From contig OZ245942.1 in the NCBI GenBank assembly GCA_965230065.1, forward strand, positions 1,054,001 to 1,118,000: DNA of 64,000 nucleotides. The letters run 5' to 3'. Shown here piece after piece: positions 9,293 to 19,250 of this stretch. The number at the start of each line of letters is the position of its first letter. Position 1 is the first letter of the stretch. A program made the translations under genes and the position numbers. Origin of the DNA: G965230065 sp965230065 (GTDB taxonomy: Bacteria > Bacteroidota > Bacteroidia > Cytophagales > Cyclobacteriaceae). The notes under the pieces are model-generated. The model saw nothing but the letters and a program-made list of their open reading frames with translations. It did no database searches and was not told where the DNA came from.

Positions 9293-12058
9293 ATGAGTAA
9301 TCACAACAAAACACTATTTTTACTGGATGCCATGGCGCTGATTTACCGGGCACACTTCGCTTTTAGCAAAAATCCCAGGATTAATTCTAAAGGTTTTAAT
9401 ACCGGCGCTGTACTGGGGTTTACCAACACTTTGGTAGATGTGTTAACGCGTGAAAACCCGGGATATATTGCCGTGGCTTACGATACCAAAGCCCCTACCT
9501 TTCGACACAAGCAGTACCCAGAGTACAAGGCCAACCGCGAAAAGCAACCCGAAGATATTGAAGTGGCCATTCCCCTCACCAAAGATATTGTGAAGGCTTT
9601 TAACATTCCGGTGCTGGAAATGGAAGGCTTTGAAGCAGACGACATCATCGGGACCATCGCAAAAAAAGCAGGAGCAGACGACTTCACGGTATACATGATG
9701 ACGCCCGACAAAGATTACAGCCAACTGGTAGAAGAAAAAATCCTTTTGTACAAACCTGCCTACATGGGCAATGCCATTGACATTTTGGGTGTGGACGAAG
9801 TCTGCAAAAAGTTTGATATAGACCGGGTAGACCAGGTGCAGGACATCCTGGGCCTGCAAGGCGATGCTTCTGACAATATTCCGGGCATTCCGGGTTTTGG
9901 TGCAAAAACAGCCTCTAAACTGGTTAAACAATTTGGCTCGGTAGAAGCTTTGGTAGAAAATGCAGACCAACTGAAAGGTAAACAGCAACAATTGGTGAAA
10001 GAATTCGGGCAGCAAGGAATACTCTCTAAAGAACTGGCTACGATTAAAATTGACGTGCCTGTTGATTTTGATGAAAAAGTATTCCAATACGATGGTTTTG
10101 ACAAAGAAAAACTGGAACCTATATTCCAGGAACTTGAGTTCAGAACGCTGGCAAAACGGGTGTTTGGAGAAGAAAGTAAAGCCAATCCGCAAATGGGGTT
10201 GTTTGACGGTGCGCCTGCTGACGAGCCTGTCGCTAATAATAATAGGGAAGATATAACCACAGTAAAACACAACTACCGGCTAACCGATACAGCTGAAAAA
10301 AGACAAAAGCTCCTAAAAAACCTGGAAAAACAAAAAGCCTTTTGCTTTGATACTGAAACCTCCAGCCTGGATGCCCTGGACGCCCAACTGGTGGGCCTGG
10401 CTTTTTCTGTAAAAGAACATGAAGCGTATTATGTGCCTGTGCCAGAGGATAAAGAAGACGCCGGGAAAATAGCAAGAGAATTTAAGGCGGTGCTTGAAAA
10501 CCCGGATATTCTAAAAATTGGGCAAAACCTGAAATACGATATGCTGGTATTGAAAAAATACGACATCAATGTGGCCCCACCTTTCTTCGATACCATGATT
10601 GCCCATTACCTCATTGACCCGGACACCCGGCACGGCATGGACGTAATGGCTGAGAATTACCTGAATTATACGCCGGTTTCTATAGAAAGCCTGATTGGCA
10701 AAAAAGGCGCGAAACAAGGCAATATGCGGGATATAGAACCAGAAAAAGTAGCCGAGTATGCAGGGGAAGATGCCGATATTACCCTGCAACTTAAAAATGT
10801 TTTTGCCAAACAACTGAAAGAGCTGCAACTGGAAAAACTGTACTACGATGTAGAAGCACCGCTCATTGATGTGCTCGCCTCTATGGAATACGAAGGCGTG
10901 CAGGTAGATAAGGATAATTTAAGCGAAATTTCATCGGAGCTTTCCACGGCTATTGTGGAACTGGAAAAAGAAATCCACACCACTGCCGGAGAGTCTTTCA
11001 ATATTGCATCGCCAAAGCAACTGGGAGAGATTTTATTTGATAAGCTCCAACTGGAAAAGAACCCAAAAAAAACGAAAACCGGACAGTATGCTACCGGAGA
11101 GGAAATCTTATCCCGAATGGCCAACGAGCATGAAATCGCCCGGAAAATACTGGATTTCAGGGAATTGCAAAAGCTGAAAAATACATATGTAGATGCACTC
11201 CCCAAACTGATTAGTCCGCATGACGGGCGTATTCACACTTCATACAACCAGGCGGTAGCGGCTACGGGAAGACTGAGTTCTACCAACCCCAATCTGCAAA
11301 ATATTCCCATCCGCACCGAAAAAGGCCGGGCCATCAGAAAAGCATTTGTACCCCGCAACGAAGATTTTGTACTCATGGCTGCCGATTACTCCCAGGTAGA
11401 GTTGCGCATCATGGCTTCTTTTGCCAAAGACGAAAGCATGATAGACGCTTTCAAAGAAGGACGGGATATTCACGCTACCACCGCCAGCAAAATTTTTAAT
11501 GTGCCTTTGGAGGAAGTAGACGCCGATATGCGGCGTAAAGCCAAAACGGCCAATTTTGGCATCATTTACGGGGTTTCTGCTTTTGGCTTGTCACAACAGC
11601 TCAATATACCACGTTCCGAAGCCTCAGAAATCATCAAAGCGTATTTTAAGGAATTTCCGGCTGTGAAAGCATACATGGACCGGGTAATTGAAGAAGCCCG
11701 AAAGCAGGAATATGTGGAAACAATTCTGGGCCGCAGGCGTTATCTGCGTGATATCAATTCCCGGAACAATACCCTGCGTGGTTATGCCGAGCGCAATGCC
11801 ATCAACGCGCCTATTCAGGGCACAGCTGCCGACATCATCAAGGTAGCGATGATTAACATACATCGTTGGATAGAGGCTGAGAAACTAAAATCCAGAATGA
11901 TTATGCAGGTGCATGACGAACTGGTATTTGACGTGCACAAAAGCGAGCAGGATATTGTGCAGGAAAAAGTGGCAGATTATATGAAAAATGCCCTAACTTT
12001 AGACGTACCCATGGAAGTGGGCATCGGTACTGGAACAAACTGGCTGGAAGCACATTAA
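9293..12058 (+). CDS. polA: DNA polymerase I
   Basis: Full-length Pol I of 921 aa for Okazaki-fragment processing and repair. The 5'-3' exonuclease domain covers about residues 1-290 (LDAMALIYRAHFA, then a FEADDIIGT metal-site motif). The 3'-5' exonuclease domain covers about 335-510 and looks active: D353/E355 in FDTETSS, the NLKYD motif and YAGEDAD. The polymerase domain follows with motif A D698 (ADYSQVELR), motif B RRKAKTANFGIIYG and motif C D875 (QVHDELVFD). Intact proofreading residues set it apart from Pol I proteins that have lost that activity. It starts a plus-strand run, divergent from the polysaccharide operon. Confidence 0.97.
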   Translation: MSNHNKTLFLLDAMALIYRAHFAFSKNPRINSKGFNTGAVLGFTNTLVDVLTRENPGYIAVAYDTKAPTFRHKQYPEYKANREKQPEDIEVAIPLTKDIVKAFNIPVLEMEGFEADDIIGTIAKKAGADDFTVYMMTPDKDYSQLVEEKILLYKPAYMGNAIDILGVDEVCKKFDIDRVDQVQDILGLQGDASDNIPGIPGFGAKTASKLVKQFGSVEALVENADQLKGKQQQLVKEFGQQGILSKELATIKIDVPVDFDEKVFQYDGFDKEKLEPIFQELEFRTLAKRVFGEESKANPQMGLFDGAPADEPVANNNREDITTVKHNYRLTDTAEKRQKLLKNLEKQKAFCFDTETSSLDALDAQLVGLAFSVKEHEAYYVPVPEDKEDAGKIAREFKAVLENPDILKIGQNLKYDMLVLKKYDINVAPPFFDTMIAHYLIDPDTRHGMDVMAENYLNYTPVSIESLIGKKGAKQGNMRDIEPEKVAEYAGEDADITLQLKNVFAKQLKELQLEKLYYDVEAPLIDVLASMEYEGVQVDKDNLSEISSELSTAIVELEKEIHTTAGESFNIASPKQLGEILFDKLQLEKNPKKTKTGQYATGEEILSRMANEHEIARKILDFRELQKLKNTYVDALPKLISPHDGRIHTSYNQAVAATGRLSSTNPNLQNIPIRTEKGRAIRKAFVPRNEDFVLMAADYSQVELRIMASFAKDESMIDAFKEGRDIHATTASKIFNVPLEEVDADMRRKAKTANFGIIYGVSAFGLSQQLNIPRSEASEIIKAYFKEFPAVKAYMDRVIEEARKQEYVETILGRRRYLRDINSRNNTLRGYAERNAINAPIQGTAADIIKVAMINIHRWIEAEKLKSRMIMQVHDELVFDVHKSEQDIVQEKVADYMKNALTLDVPMEVGIGTGTNWLEAH

Positions 12059-12078
12059 CTTTAGTAGCAGTAGGCATT

Positions 12079-12114
12079 GGCAGTAGGCAGTAATTTAATT
12101 GACTGCCTACTGCC
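12079..12114. repeat. Perfect 13-bp intergenic inverted repeat after polA
   Basis: Arms GGCAGTAGGCAGT (12079-12091) and ACTGCCTACTGCC (12102-12114) are perfectly complementary, with a 10-nt AT-rich spacer. A further degenerate copy of the motif lies just upstream (CAGTAGGCATT, from 12068). It sits 20 bp after the polA stop and 25 bp before the next ATG. No T-run follows, so it is not a standard intrinsic terminator. A diverged CTGCC/ACTGC-rich stretch lies inside the PorU-like gene near 33590-33645. Confidence 0.75.
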
Positions 12115-12139
12115 ACAGCCGCTGCCAACTGACCAAATT

Positions 12140-13129
12140 ATGAAGACAAAACCCGGAACATCACAACTTGACCTGATTTCGCGCATGGAAGAACCTACAC
12201 TCGATATTATTCGGGAAGCGGCAGAAAGAATAAAACATCTGGTACACCGCACGCCTGTCCTTACCAGTGAAAGTATTAATGACATTAGCGGGGCTGAAAT
12301 ATTTTTTAAATGTGAAAATTTCCAGAAATCAGGTTCTTTTAAAATGCGGGGGGCTGCCAATGCGATTCTTTCCCTTCCGAAAAAAGAATTGGAGAGAGGC
12401 GTAGCCACGCATTCGTCGGGCAACCATGCGCAAGCCATCGCCCGGGCTGCTTTTGCATCTGGTGCCAATGCTTATATTGTAATGCCCCAAACAGCACCCG
12501 AAGTAAAGAGAAGGGCGGTATTGAGCTATGGCGCCCGCATCACCATGTGTAAACCTACCTTGAAATCACGGGAGAAAACCCTGGAAAAAGTTGTAGAAGA
12601 AACCGGGGCTTCTTTTGTACATCCTTACAATGACTACCGCGTAATTGCCGGACAGGGAACTGCTGCCCTGGAACTGCTGGAAGACACCCAAAACCTGGAT
12701 ATGATACTGGCCCCGGTAGGCGGAGGGGGCTTGGTAAGCGGAACAGCCATTGCCACCCAGGCTTTATCACCAAAAACGGAAGTAATTGCCTGCGAACCCG
12801 AAGGTGCTGATGATGCTTACCGCTCTTTCAACCAGGGAAAAATCATTCCTTCCGAGTCGCCTGATACTGTTGCCGATGGGCTGCTCACTTCCCTGGGCGA
12901 CAAAACATTCGCGATCATACAACGCTCTGTGAAAGAAATCATAACGGTATCTGATGAAGAAATTATTGAAGCCATGCGGCTCGTTTGGGAACGCATGAAA
13001 ATCATCATCGAGCCTTCCTGTGCCGTTCCGCTGGCTGTAGTATTAAAGCACTCCGAAAAGTTTGAAGGAAAAAGAATGGGCATTATCCTGACAGGCGGAA
13101 ATGTTGATCTTGGCAAACTTCCTTTTTAA
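12140..13129 (+). CDS. Threonine/serine dehydratase-like PLP enzyme (fold type II)
   Basis: PLP-dependent lyase of 329 aa that would deaminate L-threonine or L-serine to the 2-oxoacid, or act as a serine racemase. The PLP lysine is K68 in GSFKMRG; SSGNHAQ is the substrate loop and VGGGGLVSG the phosphate-binding glycine loop. There is no C-terminal ACT regulatory domain, so it resembles the catabolic/racemase class rather than biosynthetic IlvA. I start at the ATG at 12140. The frame is open from 12077, but that extension would translate straight through the palindrome at 12079-12114. Threonine dehydratase and serine racemase cannot be told apart by eye. Confidence 0.85.
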   Translation: MKTKPGTSQLDLISRMEEPTLDIIREAAERIKHLVHRTPVLTSESINDISGAEIFFKCENFQKSGSFKMRGAANAILSLPKKELERGVATHSSGNHAQAIARAAFASGANAYIVMPQTAPEVKRRAVLSYGARITMCKPTLKSREKTLEKVVEETGASFVHPYNDYRVIAGQGTAALELLEDTQNLDMILAPVGGGGLVSGTAIATQALSPKTEVIACEPEGADDAYRSFNQGKIIPSESPDTVADGLLTSLGDKTFAIIQRSVKEIITVSDEEIIEAMRLVWERMKIIIEPSCAVPLAVVLKHSEKFEGKRMGIILTGGNVDLGKLPF

Positions 13130-13162
13130 ACCTGCTGAAAACTAACTTTTTTTGCACTGACT

Positions 13163-13780
13163 ATGCTCATACACTACCTCGTTCTCATTTTTTTATGGTT
13201 GGTGTATGGCTTGCTGCACAGTGCATTGGCTTCTTTCACAGTGAAAAATTATACCAAAAAGCATTTGGGTAATGCTTACAGATACTACAGGATTTTGTAC
13301 AATTTCATAGCCATCATCGGGCTGCTGGGCATTTTGTTGTACAATGCTGTTATTTCTTCCCATATATTAGTGCCAGGTTCATGGCTGCCTTTTTTAAAAT
13401 TCGTCGGGTTGGTATTTGCCACCTGGGGCATCCTCATTATCAGGTTGGCATTCAGAAAATTTTCCCTGAAAGAATTTTTGGGCTTTGCACAAGCACAGCA
13501 AAAAACAACTAAAAATGAAATACTCCGGACTGATGGCATTTTACAACACATACGCCATCCCATTTATTCGGGAACTTTATTATTAATTGTAGGCTTTTGG
13601 CTGTTTTCCCCAACCCTTGCCAACCTCATCACCACGTTTTGTATTACCATTTACACATTGATAGGCATGCGGCTGGAAGAAAAAAAGTTGATTGCCACAT
13701 TTGGAGATGCCTATAGACAATACAAACAAAAAGTTCCCGCCCTTGTACCTTCACTGGAATCGCTAAAAAGTTTATTCTAA
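13163..13780 (+). CDS. NnrU/isoprenylcysteine methyltransferase-like membrane protein
   Basis: Integral membrane protein of 205 aa with about five or six hydrophobic segments. The C-terminal block (GILQHIRHPIYSG, then RLEEKKLIATFGDAYRQYKQ and VPALVP) is the signature shared by NnrU, PEMT and ICMT-like methyltransferases, where the RHP and EE motifs bind S-adenosylmethionine. The N-terminus (YGLLHSALAS) is NnrU-like. It follows the dehydratase gene by 33 bp. Substrate is unknown; quinone, lipid or prenyl methylation are family possibilities. Confidence 0.75.
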   Translation: MLIHYLVLIFLWLVYGLLHSALASFTVKNYTKKHLGNAYRYYRILYNFIAIIGLLGILLYNAVISSHILVPGSWLPFLKFVGLVFATWGILIIRLAFRKFSLKEFLGFAQAQQKTTKNEILRTDGILQHIRHPIYSGTLLLIVGFWLFSPTLANLITTFCITIYTLIGMRLEEKKLIATFGDAYRQYKQKVPALVPSLESLKSLF

Positions 13781-13813
13781 AAGAATTGATATTTTAAGTA
13801 TCACCATGCAATA

Positions 13814-14605
13814 TCACTGGTTTTCCTGAAACCACCGATCATATTCCGAATCAATCTGGAACTCAGTTACACCTGCTTTTTTGAGCCATGCTATATCCTC
13901 TTTGGCTCCTTCCATAGGGTCTTCCGTTTTGTAGTGAAATGTGTTTACCGAAGGCACTATGGTAACACCTGCTTTTTGTGCCCAGGCTACTGTGGTTTTG
14001 TCCAGCTCATTGCCGTGCTCAAATAAAAAATATAACTCCTGTACATTTTCGCCTTCCTGCATGGCTTGTTTGATATGCTCCCGATTGGCACCTGCTTTGG
14101 CTTTTCCCTTAAAGTACTTTCGTGATTCAGCCGTGCCTATCACATAAGCGGACGATAGCAAGCCATACTTTTCCAAAATACGCTCAATTTGTTCGCAAAA
14201 CCCAGGGGAATGGGGTGCCTTGGTGTCCAGCATCAGGAATAATTTTCCTTGACACAAGGCTACCAATTCCTCAAAAAGAAGGGGGCGTTCATCATTGCTC
14301 GTCCTTAACTTTTTGATTTCCTCCCAGGTCATTTCACTGGCTTTGCCCGGGTGACTGTAAAACCGCTGAAAATCAGCGTCGTGCTGGGCAATGGCTACGC
14401 CGTCTTTGGTTTCTCGGATGTCTACTTCTATCATCCAGTACCCACGGTTGATGGCTTCTTGCACCGATGCAGCAGAATTTTCAGGATATTGGCCTTCTAC
14501 CACACCGCCCCGATGGGCGATGAGTTTGTATTTGGGAGTTTCCGCTTTGTTCAGGCAGGATAATGAAAGCGTGAGGAAAACAGATAAGATTATGTATTTT
14601 ATCAT
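13814..14605 (-). CDS. Glycerophosphodiester phosphodiesterase, lipoprotein
   Basis: Predicted lipoprotein (lipobox LSLSC, acylated Cys at 17) with a GDPD TIM-barrel. Catalytic signatures are H31/R32 in AHRGG, E42/N43 in PENS, and the metal site EVDIRET followed by QHD. It would cleave glycerophosphodiesters to glycerol-3-phosphate and an alcohol on the periplasmic or outer-membrane face. Length 263 aa is normal for the family. It is the third minus-strand gene behind the TonB receptor and the metallo-beta-lactamase-fold gene, so an uptake or scavenging operon is likely. Close paralogues can act on phosphoinositides or sphingomyelin, so the substrate is open. Confidence 0.88.
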   Translation of the reverse strand: MIKYIILSVFLTLSLSCLNKAETPKYKLIAHRGGVVEGQYPENSAASVQEAINRGYWMIEVDIRETKDGVAIAQHDADFQRFYSHPGKASEMTWEEIKKLRTSNDERPLLFEELVALCQGKLFLMLDTKAPHSPGFCEQIERILEKYGLLSSAYVIGTAESRKYFKGKAKAGANREHIKQAMQEGENVQELYFLFEHGNELDKTTVAWAQKAGVTIVPSVNTFHYKTEDPMEGAKEDIAWLKKAGVTEFQIDSEYDRWFQENQ

Positions 14606-14667
14606 GGTTTTTGATATTTGGTGCTAAAAACCTGAAGGGTTTCGGGCGTTTTTTATTTTTTTCGCAA

Positions 14668-15987
14668 TTAGCTGCCGTCTGATTTTTTAGTTTTGGTTTG
14701 ATAAGGGCCGAAAACGGCTTTCACTGGCATTTCTTCTGTTTCATCCTCCAATATTATCACATAATACGTTTCCCCTCCGGGCAGTACCCGCAGCACAATG
14801 TGGCCTTCGGTGCTTTTGTAAGCCCTTTCCAGCGAGGGGCCAATCACATTTTTATTGGCTTCCAGAATGTTGGTGGCAAATAAATCCCTGGGGCCGGGAT
14901 ATAAATGAGTAGAAGAAATTCTTCGCAAAACCTCATGGCCCGGGTGGTCCGACGACCAGGTTTGCTGAACCCACACCCGGGGACGCAGGGTGCTGACGTT
15001 GAACTCGTTGTGCGAATCGCGGTTGCCGTGGTGGTCCAGCACAGCTACATCCACCTCTCCCACGGCTTTGGCTACGGGCGTGGCTACATCAAACCAGGCA
15101 GGCTTGCCCAAATTGGCCACACCCGGGCAGTCGCCTCCGGTATAATACCGAAAACCACCATAATCAATGCGAATAACCAGGCTCAATGGGTTTTCGCCTT
15201 GCAGTTCTTCCCGGCTCATTTTTGTCAGGTCAGGCAGATATTCATACGTACCGAAGCCTTTCCCTGTCCAAATGGTGCCATTGCTTTTGATATTTTGCAC
15301 TTTAAAATTTTCATACTTTTCCGGTGTGTTTACCAACGCAATCTGGTCATTACGGCCTGCCTGCAATCTTTCGGCTTTCATGCCAGTATTTTTTACATGA
15401 TAATCCACAAAATTCCAGTAGTTTTCAATGGTTTTGGCATGTTTGGTCGCATACTCATTGTCTTTGGCTGCCTTGCTAGCTGCTGCTTTCATATCATACG
15501 GATAATTGTAATCGGGATACCCCCGGTCTAGCATGGTTTCGATAGGGATTTGCTCGCCTACACCTGTAATGCCTGTCAGATAATACGCCCCTGTTTCAGA
15601 CAATGGGGCACCGGGATAATAACTGCCAAAATGATCGTCGTGGAAATGGGTAATCATGGCATAATCAATCCGAGGCGCTTGTCCTTCGGGCATTACTTTT
15701 TTGATGTAATCAGCAATCCATTCTGAAGGAGTGCGGGAATAATCGGGATGGATTTTCGCATTTCTGGGCGAAAAAATGCGTGGCCCTGTGGGGTCCATCT
15801 CCCCGGCATCAATCAGCAACGTAGTTCCGTCCGGGAAAATGTAAAAGGCAGCATCACCCCGTCCGGTATTGATATGGTGGATGTCCAGGTAACCTTCCTC
15901 CCATGAGGATAACGCTTCACCCAGGTTTTGAGCGTAGGTTTGAAAAAACAAGAAAAAGATGGAAATTAAAAGTATGGCTTTTTTCAT
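14668..15987 (-). CDS. Secreted metallo-beta-lactamase-fold hydrolase
   Basis: Signal peptide (residues 1-19, ending TYAQ) followed by an MBL fold. The metal motif HxHxDH is seen as THFHDDH (residues 113-119), preceded by the GDAAFYIFPDGTTLLIDAG strand pattern found in the ComEC-Rec2/MBL group, with further ligand-like GGDCPG and LDHHGN segments downstream. At 439 aa it is larger than a bare MBL domain. It lies 62 bp upstream of the GDPD gene and 107 bp downstream of the TonB receptor gene on the same strand. Substrate is unknown; the neighbourhood suggests a phosphodiester or ester. Confidence 0.8.
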   Translation of the reverse strand: MKKAILLISIFFLFFQTYAQNLGEALSSWEEGYLDIHHINTGRGDAAFYIFPDGTTLLIDAGEMDPTGPRIFSPRNAKIHPDYSRTPSEWIADYIKKVMPEGQAPRIDYAMITHFHDDHFGSYYPGAPLSETGAYYLTGITGVGEQIPIETMLDRGYPDYNYPYDMKAAASKAAKDNEYATKHAKTIENYWNFVDYHVKNTGMKAERLQAGRNDQIALVNTPEKYENFKVQNIKSNGTIWTGKGFGTYEYLPDLTKMSREELQGENPLSLVIRIDYGGFRYYTGGDCPGVANLGKPAWFDVATPVAKAVGEVDVAVLDHHGNRDSHNEFNVSTLRPRVWVQQTWSSDHPGHEVLRRISSTHLYPGPRDLFATNILEANKNVIGPSLERAYKSTEGHIVLRVLPGGETYYVIILEDETEEMPVKAVFGPYQTKTKKSDGS

Positions 15988-16010
15988 GGGCGTTAGTTTC
16001 AGTTAAATGG

Positions 16011-16052
16011 GTGTCGGGCACTCACTTATAAAATACAAGAAGTGCCCGACAC
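16011..16052. repeat. Perfect 12-bp intergenic inverted repeat after the TonB receptor gene
   Basis: Arms GTGTCGGGCACT (16011-16022) and AGTGCCCGACAC (16041-16052) are perfectly complementary around an 18-nt AT-rich loop. It sits in the 107-bp gap between the TonB receptor gene and the MBL-fold gene, both on the minus strand. A GC-rich stem without a clear T-run could attenuate read-through or stabilise the receptor mRNA 3' end. Confidence 0.7.
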
Positions 16053-16094
16053 TTTATAGACTGGGAATTTCCCCCCAATCTACTTTTGGGTTAA

Positions 16095-19000
16095 TCAAAA
16101 TACATATTTTACACCAAACTGCACACTATAGGGCTTCACGTTTTTGCGTTTTGTGCCTGCATTTTGGTTTACTTCGTATTCATAAGATTGTGTATCTGTA
16201 TCAAAACCTTTCACATTGTAGAGGTTGGTATTGATAATTTCTTCATACCCCCCCCACTTATAGTTGAGCATATTGAGGAAGTTAAAAATATCTGCCCGTA
16301 AAACCAACTTGTGATTTTCAAAGAAATTGAATGTTTTGGATACGGAAATGTTCCACTCGTGCCTCCAGGGCATAATGCCACCGTTGTTCGGGGCAAAACC
16401 CCCAAAATTATCTTCCAGGTATTCCCGGTATTCCGGGCTGGTATTATTCAGCAATGTTTGCAAATCACCACGCAGGTTTTCCGGAGTAGCAGGGGCGTTC
16501 GGGTCATACACAAAAGCCAGGTCTTCATTGTTAAAATCACCGTTAATGTCCTGGTCTACTTTGGCATAAAAACGGTTCCACTGGTAAAGCAAAAGGGTGG
16601 TACTGATGTTGAAACCAAAGAAAGAAGGCGAGATACCGTTGATTACCACTTTGTGTTTCATGTCTTCATCATCGAACCAATTTTCGGCATACGAGCCATA
16701 ATCCCAGTAAGAACGCCCAACCCTTCGGTAATCACGGGAGTTTCCGGAGTTGTACCGGGGGCCGCCTTTGGATTGTGCCCGGGTGTATGAAACATTCAGG
16801 CTACCGTCTTTAATTTTCATGGAAGCATCCAGCACCAGCGCCATGTAGGTGTTGTTCCAGTCGGCATTGGTGTATTGGAGCACCCGGGTAAACTTATCTG
16901 ACACCCGGGCATTGTTGTAATCGGCCCGGTTTTGTCCGTCCAGCGTAGAAGCCGGTACGTATATTTCCCGGTTGCCTTCGTTTTCCAGCGTAAAGTAAGG
17001 ATCGGGCACCAGGTTCCTGTTCATATAAATATAATTGTTGGTGGTATTGTTGTAATACAAACCAATACCTGCCCGGAACCAATCGGTAAAGTAGCGGTGG
17101 AAACTCAGGTTGGTTTTGAAAGTCATGGGTGTTTGCAGATTTTCATCCAGTGCCACCACAAAAGCGGGAGGGGTTTCCAAATCCAGTGAGTTAAGGTATT
17201 CTTCGCCAGGCACATTGCTGAAATCTTCATAATAAGAAGGCCAGTTAGCTTCAGGCACGTCATCGCCCCGCACATCAATTTCTTTGAAACTGATGCCATC
17301 ATCAATATGGGCCATGGTGAATGCCTGCGTAGTAAACTGGGAAGCAAACCATCCGGCACCAAATTTCACAATATTCCGTCCATCATTTTGTACGTCCCAT
17401 ATCAAATTCAGGCGGGGTTGTATGTTATCTCCGTCAAAAGGCGTTACGTCATTGCGAATGCCCAGTTCCTGGTCCAGCGTAGCATTATAATTGGGTGCTT
17501 TGGGCAACCAGGTGGCATCCCAACGCAAACCCAGGGCCATATTCAGATTGGGCAGCAGGTCGGTTTCCGCCTGGGCATACAAGCCGAATTCCATAATTTG
17601 CGGGCGCACTATTCCTCCGGCATCACCAACCGGAATTTTGCGGGTAAACCGCCAGGGTTCATTGTTTTGCAAATCTTCCATGGACCTGTAATGAAATTCT
17701 CCCTGCTGGCGGTGGGTAAGCTGGTCTTTGATTTGGGTGAAAATATTATCGGTTCCTACCGTAACGAAATACTTGCCCAACTGCATGCTTGTGTTGTTGA
17801 TGAGCTGGTAAGAAGAAGAAGCAATAACCTCGGGCACCCAGTTCTGGTTGCCAAACTCCACGGTTTTCCGGTTGGTAGATCCATCATCAAAAGTAGAGGC
17901 TACTTCTACAAAACCCTCCGGCACCCTGGAGTAGATCAGTTGGTTGAGGCGCTCGTTGTCCATAAAACTGAACTTGAAGTCATTGGTAACTTTATCGCTC
18001 ACCTGGGTACGCAGGGCCAGCATCAGGCTGTGGTCTCTCTCAAAACCTTTGTATTGGGTTGAAAGCAGGCCGTTTCCCTTTTTCTTGGCCGGGTTGTCAT
18101 AGCTCTGAAAGTTATACCGCATGGTAAGGGTGTTCATCGGGTTCATCTTCCAGTCGAGGCGGGCAAAAAAGTTATTCGTTACCCGCTCTATCGGAATTTC
18201 CCCGTATTGCTGTACCTGCGGAATGCCATAATCTTCTTCCAGAATACTCACTACCTGATCCAGGTTTGACTGCGTGATGCCCAGGTTTTTTTCGGCTTCA
18301 GAGAGGGTAGCCCCTTCGTATTCAAAATCATAGGCACGGTAGGGGAAATTATTTTTATACTGGTCAAAAGTGGTAAAAAAGTGGAGTTTGTCCTTGATAA
18401 TGGGGCCGCCTACGCTGGCGCCATATTGGGCAATGGTGTAGTCATTGCGGATTTCATTCCCGTTGATGTCTTTGTTACCGCTGAGGAAATCGCCCGAATA
18501 AAAGCCCCAGGCTGCCCCATGAAACTCATTGGTGCCCGATTTGGTCACGGCTTTCACCACACCTCCCGAGCCTCTTCCATTGGCAACGTCGTACGAGTTG
18601 GTAACAATTTCAAACTCCCGGATGGTTTCCATAGAAATGGGAAAAGCCCCACCTGCCGGTTCGCCGAAAACAGCCCTTCGGTTCGTAACGCCATCCAATA
18701 AATATCCCTGTGTACCGGGCTTGTTACCACCAATGGCACCCCCACGGGTGTGGGGCGAAAGGGCAGCCAGTTCTGTATAGTTTCTGGATTGGGTGGGCAA
18801 TTTTTGCAGGTCTTGTCCGGTTACGGCCGTGGCACTGCCCAGGCGGTCGCGGCGGTTCTGGAAGCTGTTACTCGTCACACGTACTTCTTCCAGCACTTCG
18901 GTGCCTTCTTCCAGTGCAACTTCGTCAAGAACGATATGGTCGCCAAGGTTCAGGTCATATCCGGTGAAGGTTTTGCCCTGGAAACCGATAAAGTTGATTT

Positions 19001-19250
19001 TTACCGAATAAGGGCCGCCCAGGGGAAGGCCTTTGAATATAAACTTCCCGTCTACATCCGTAACCGTTACGGCCTGAAAGCCGGTAGATTGGTTATTGAC
19101 AACTACTGTGGCACTTGGCAAACTTTCGTTGGTTTTCTCTATGACTACATGGCCTGATATGGAAGCATCAGTGCCTTGCGCAAACAATGAGGGTGCAAGC
19201 CCTGTTACAAGCAAGCCCATGTACAAAATGGGTAAAATTACATTTTTCAT
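16095..19250 (-). CDS. Oar-like TonB-dependent outer-membrane receptor
   Basis: Outer-membrane TonB-dependent receptor of 1051 aa. A signal peptide ends near SLFAQ; a carboxypeptidase-regulatory-like beta-sandwich covers about residues 30-110 (SISGHVVIEKTNESLPSATV); the plug (LQKLPTQSRNYTELAALSP, then GYLLDGVTNR) and a 22-strand-type barrel follow, ending in an aromatic residue (VKYVF). The plug and barrel text match the Oar subgroup. No SusD-like lipoprotein gene follows, so it is not a classical Sus pair. Likely co-transcribed with the MBL-fold and GDPD genes and controlled by the divergent LacI-type regulator. Confidence 0.88.
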   Translation of the reverse strand: MKNVILPILYMGLLVTGLAPSLFAQGTDASISGHVVIEKTNESLPSATVVVNNQSTGFQAVTVTDVDGKFIFKGLPLGGPYSVKINFIGFQGKTFTGYDLNLGDHIVLDEVALEEGTEVLEEVRVTSNSFQNRRDRLGSATAVTGQDLQKLPTQSRNYTELAALSPHTRGGAIGGNKPGTQGYLLDGVTNRRAVFGEPAGGAFPISMETIREFEIVTNSYDVANGRGSGGVVKAVTKSGTNEFHGAAWGFYSGDFLSGNKDINGNEIRNDYTIAQYGASVGGPIIKDKLHFFTTFDQYKNNFPYRAYDFEYEGATLSEAEKNLGITQSNLDQVVSILEEDYGIPQVQQYGEIPIERVTNNFFARLDWKMNPMNTLTMRYNFQSYDNPAKKKGNGLLSTQYKGFERDHSLMLALRTQVSDKVTNDFKFSFMDNERLNQLIYSRVPEGFVEVASTFDDGSTNRKTVEFGNQNWVPEVIASSSYQLINNTSMQLGKYFVTVGTDNIFTQIKDQLTHRQQGEFHYRSMEDLQNNEPWRFTRKIPVGDAGGIVRPQIMEFGLYAQAETDLLPNLNMALGLRWDATWLPKAPNYNATLDQELGIRNDVTPFDGDNIQPRLNLIWDVQNDGRNIVKFGAGWFASQFTTQAFTMAHIDDGISFKEIDVRGDDVPEANWPSYYEDFSNVPGEEYLNSLDLETPPAFVVALDENLQTPMTFKTNLSFHRYFTDWFRAGIGLYYNNTTNNYIYMNRNLVPDPYFTLENEGNREIYVPASTLDGQNRADYNNARVSDKFTRVLQYTNADWNNTYMALVLDASMKIKDGSLNVSYTRAQSKGGPRYNSGNSRDYRRVGRSYWDYGSYAENWFDDEDMKHKVVINGISPSFFGFNISTTLLLYQWNRFYAKVDQDINGDFNNEDLAFVYDPNAPATPENLRGDLQTLLNNTSPEYREYLEDNFGGFAPNNGGIMPWRHEWNISVSKTFNFFENHKLVLRADIFNFLNMLNYKWGGYEEIINTNLYNVKGFDTDTQSYEYEVNQNAGTKRKNVKPYSVQFGVKYVF

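Noticed and set aside
9443..10272. Long antisense frames inside polA
   Set aside because: They lie fully inside a well-conserved gene on the opposite strand and show no domain, signal peptide or codon pattern of their own.
12077..12139. N-terminal extension of the threonine-dehydratase-like frame
   Set aside because: The extra 21 codons translate through the 13-bp-arm palindrome and have no family similarity; the ATG at 12140 gives a normal-length enzyme.
14626..14655. Hairpin AAACC/GGTTT followed by T-runs upstream of the GDPD gene
   Set aside because: The stem is only 5 bp and lies between two co-directional genes on the other strand, so it is too weak to call a terminator.
14905..15531. 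208-codon plus-strand frame inside the MBL-fold gene
   Set aside because: Shadow of the minus-strand gene, with no recognisable motif.
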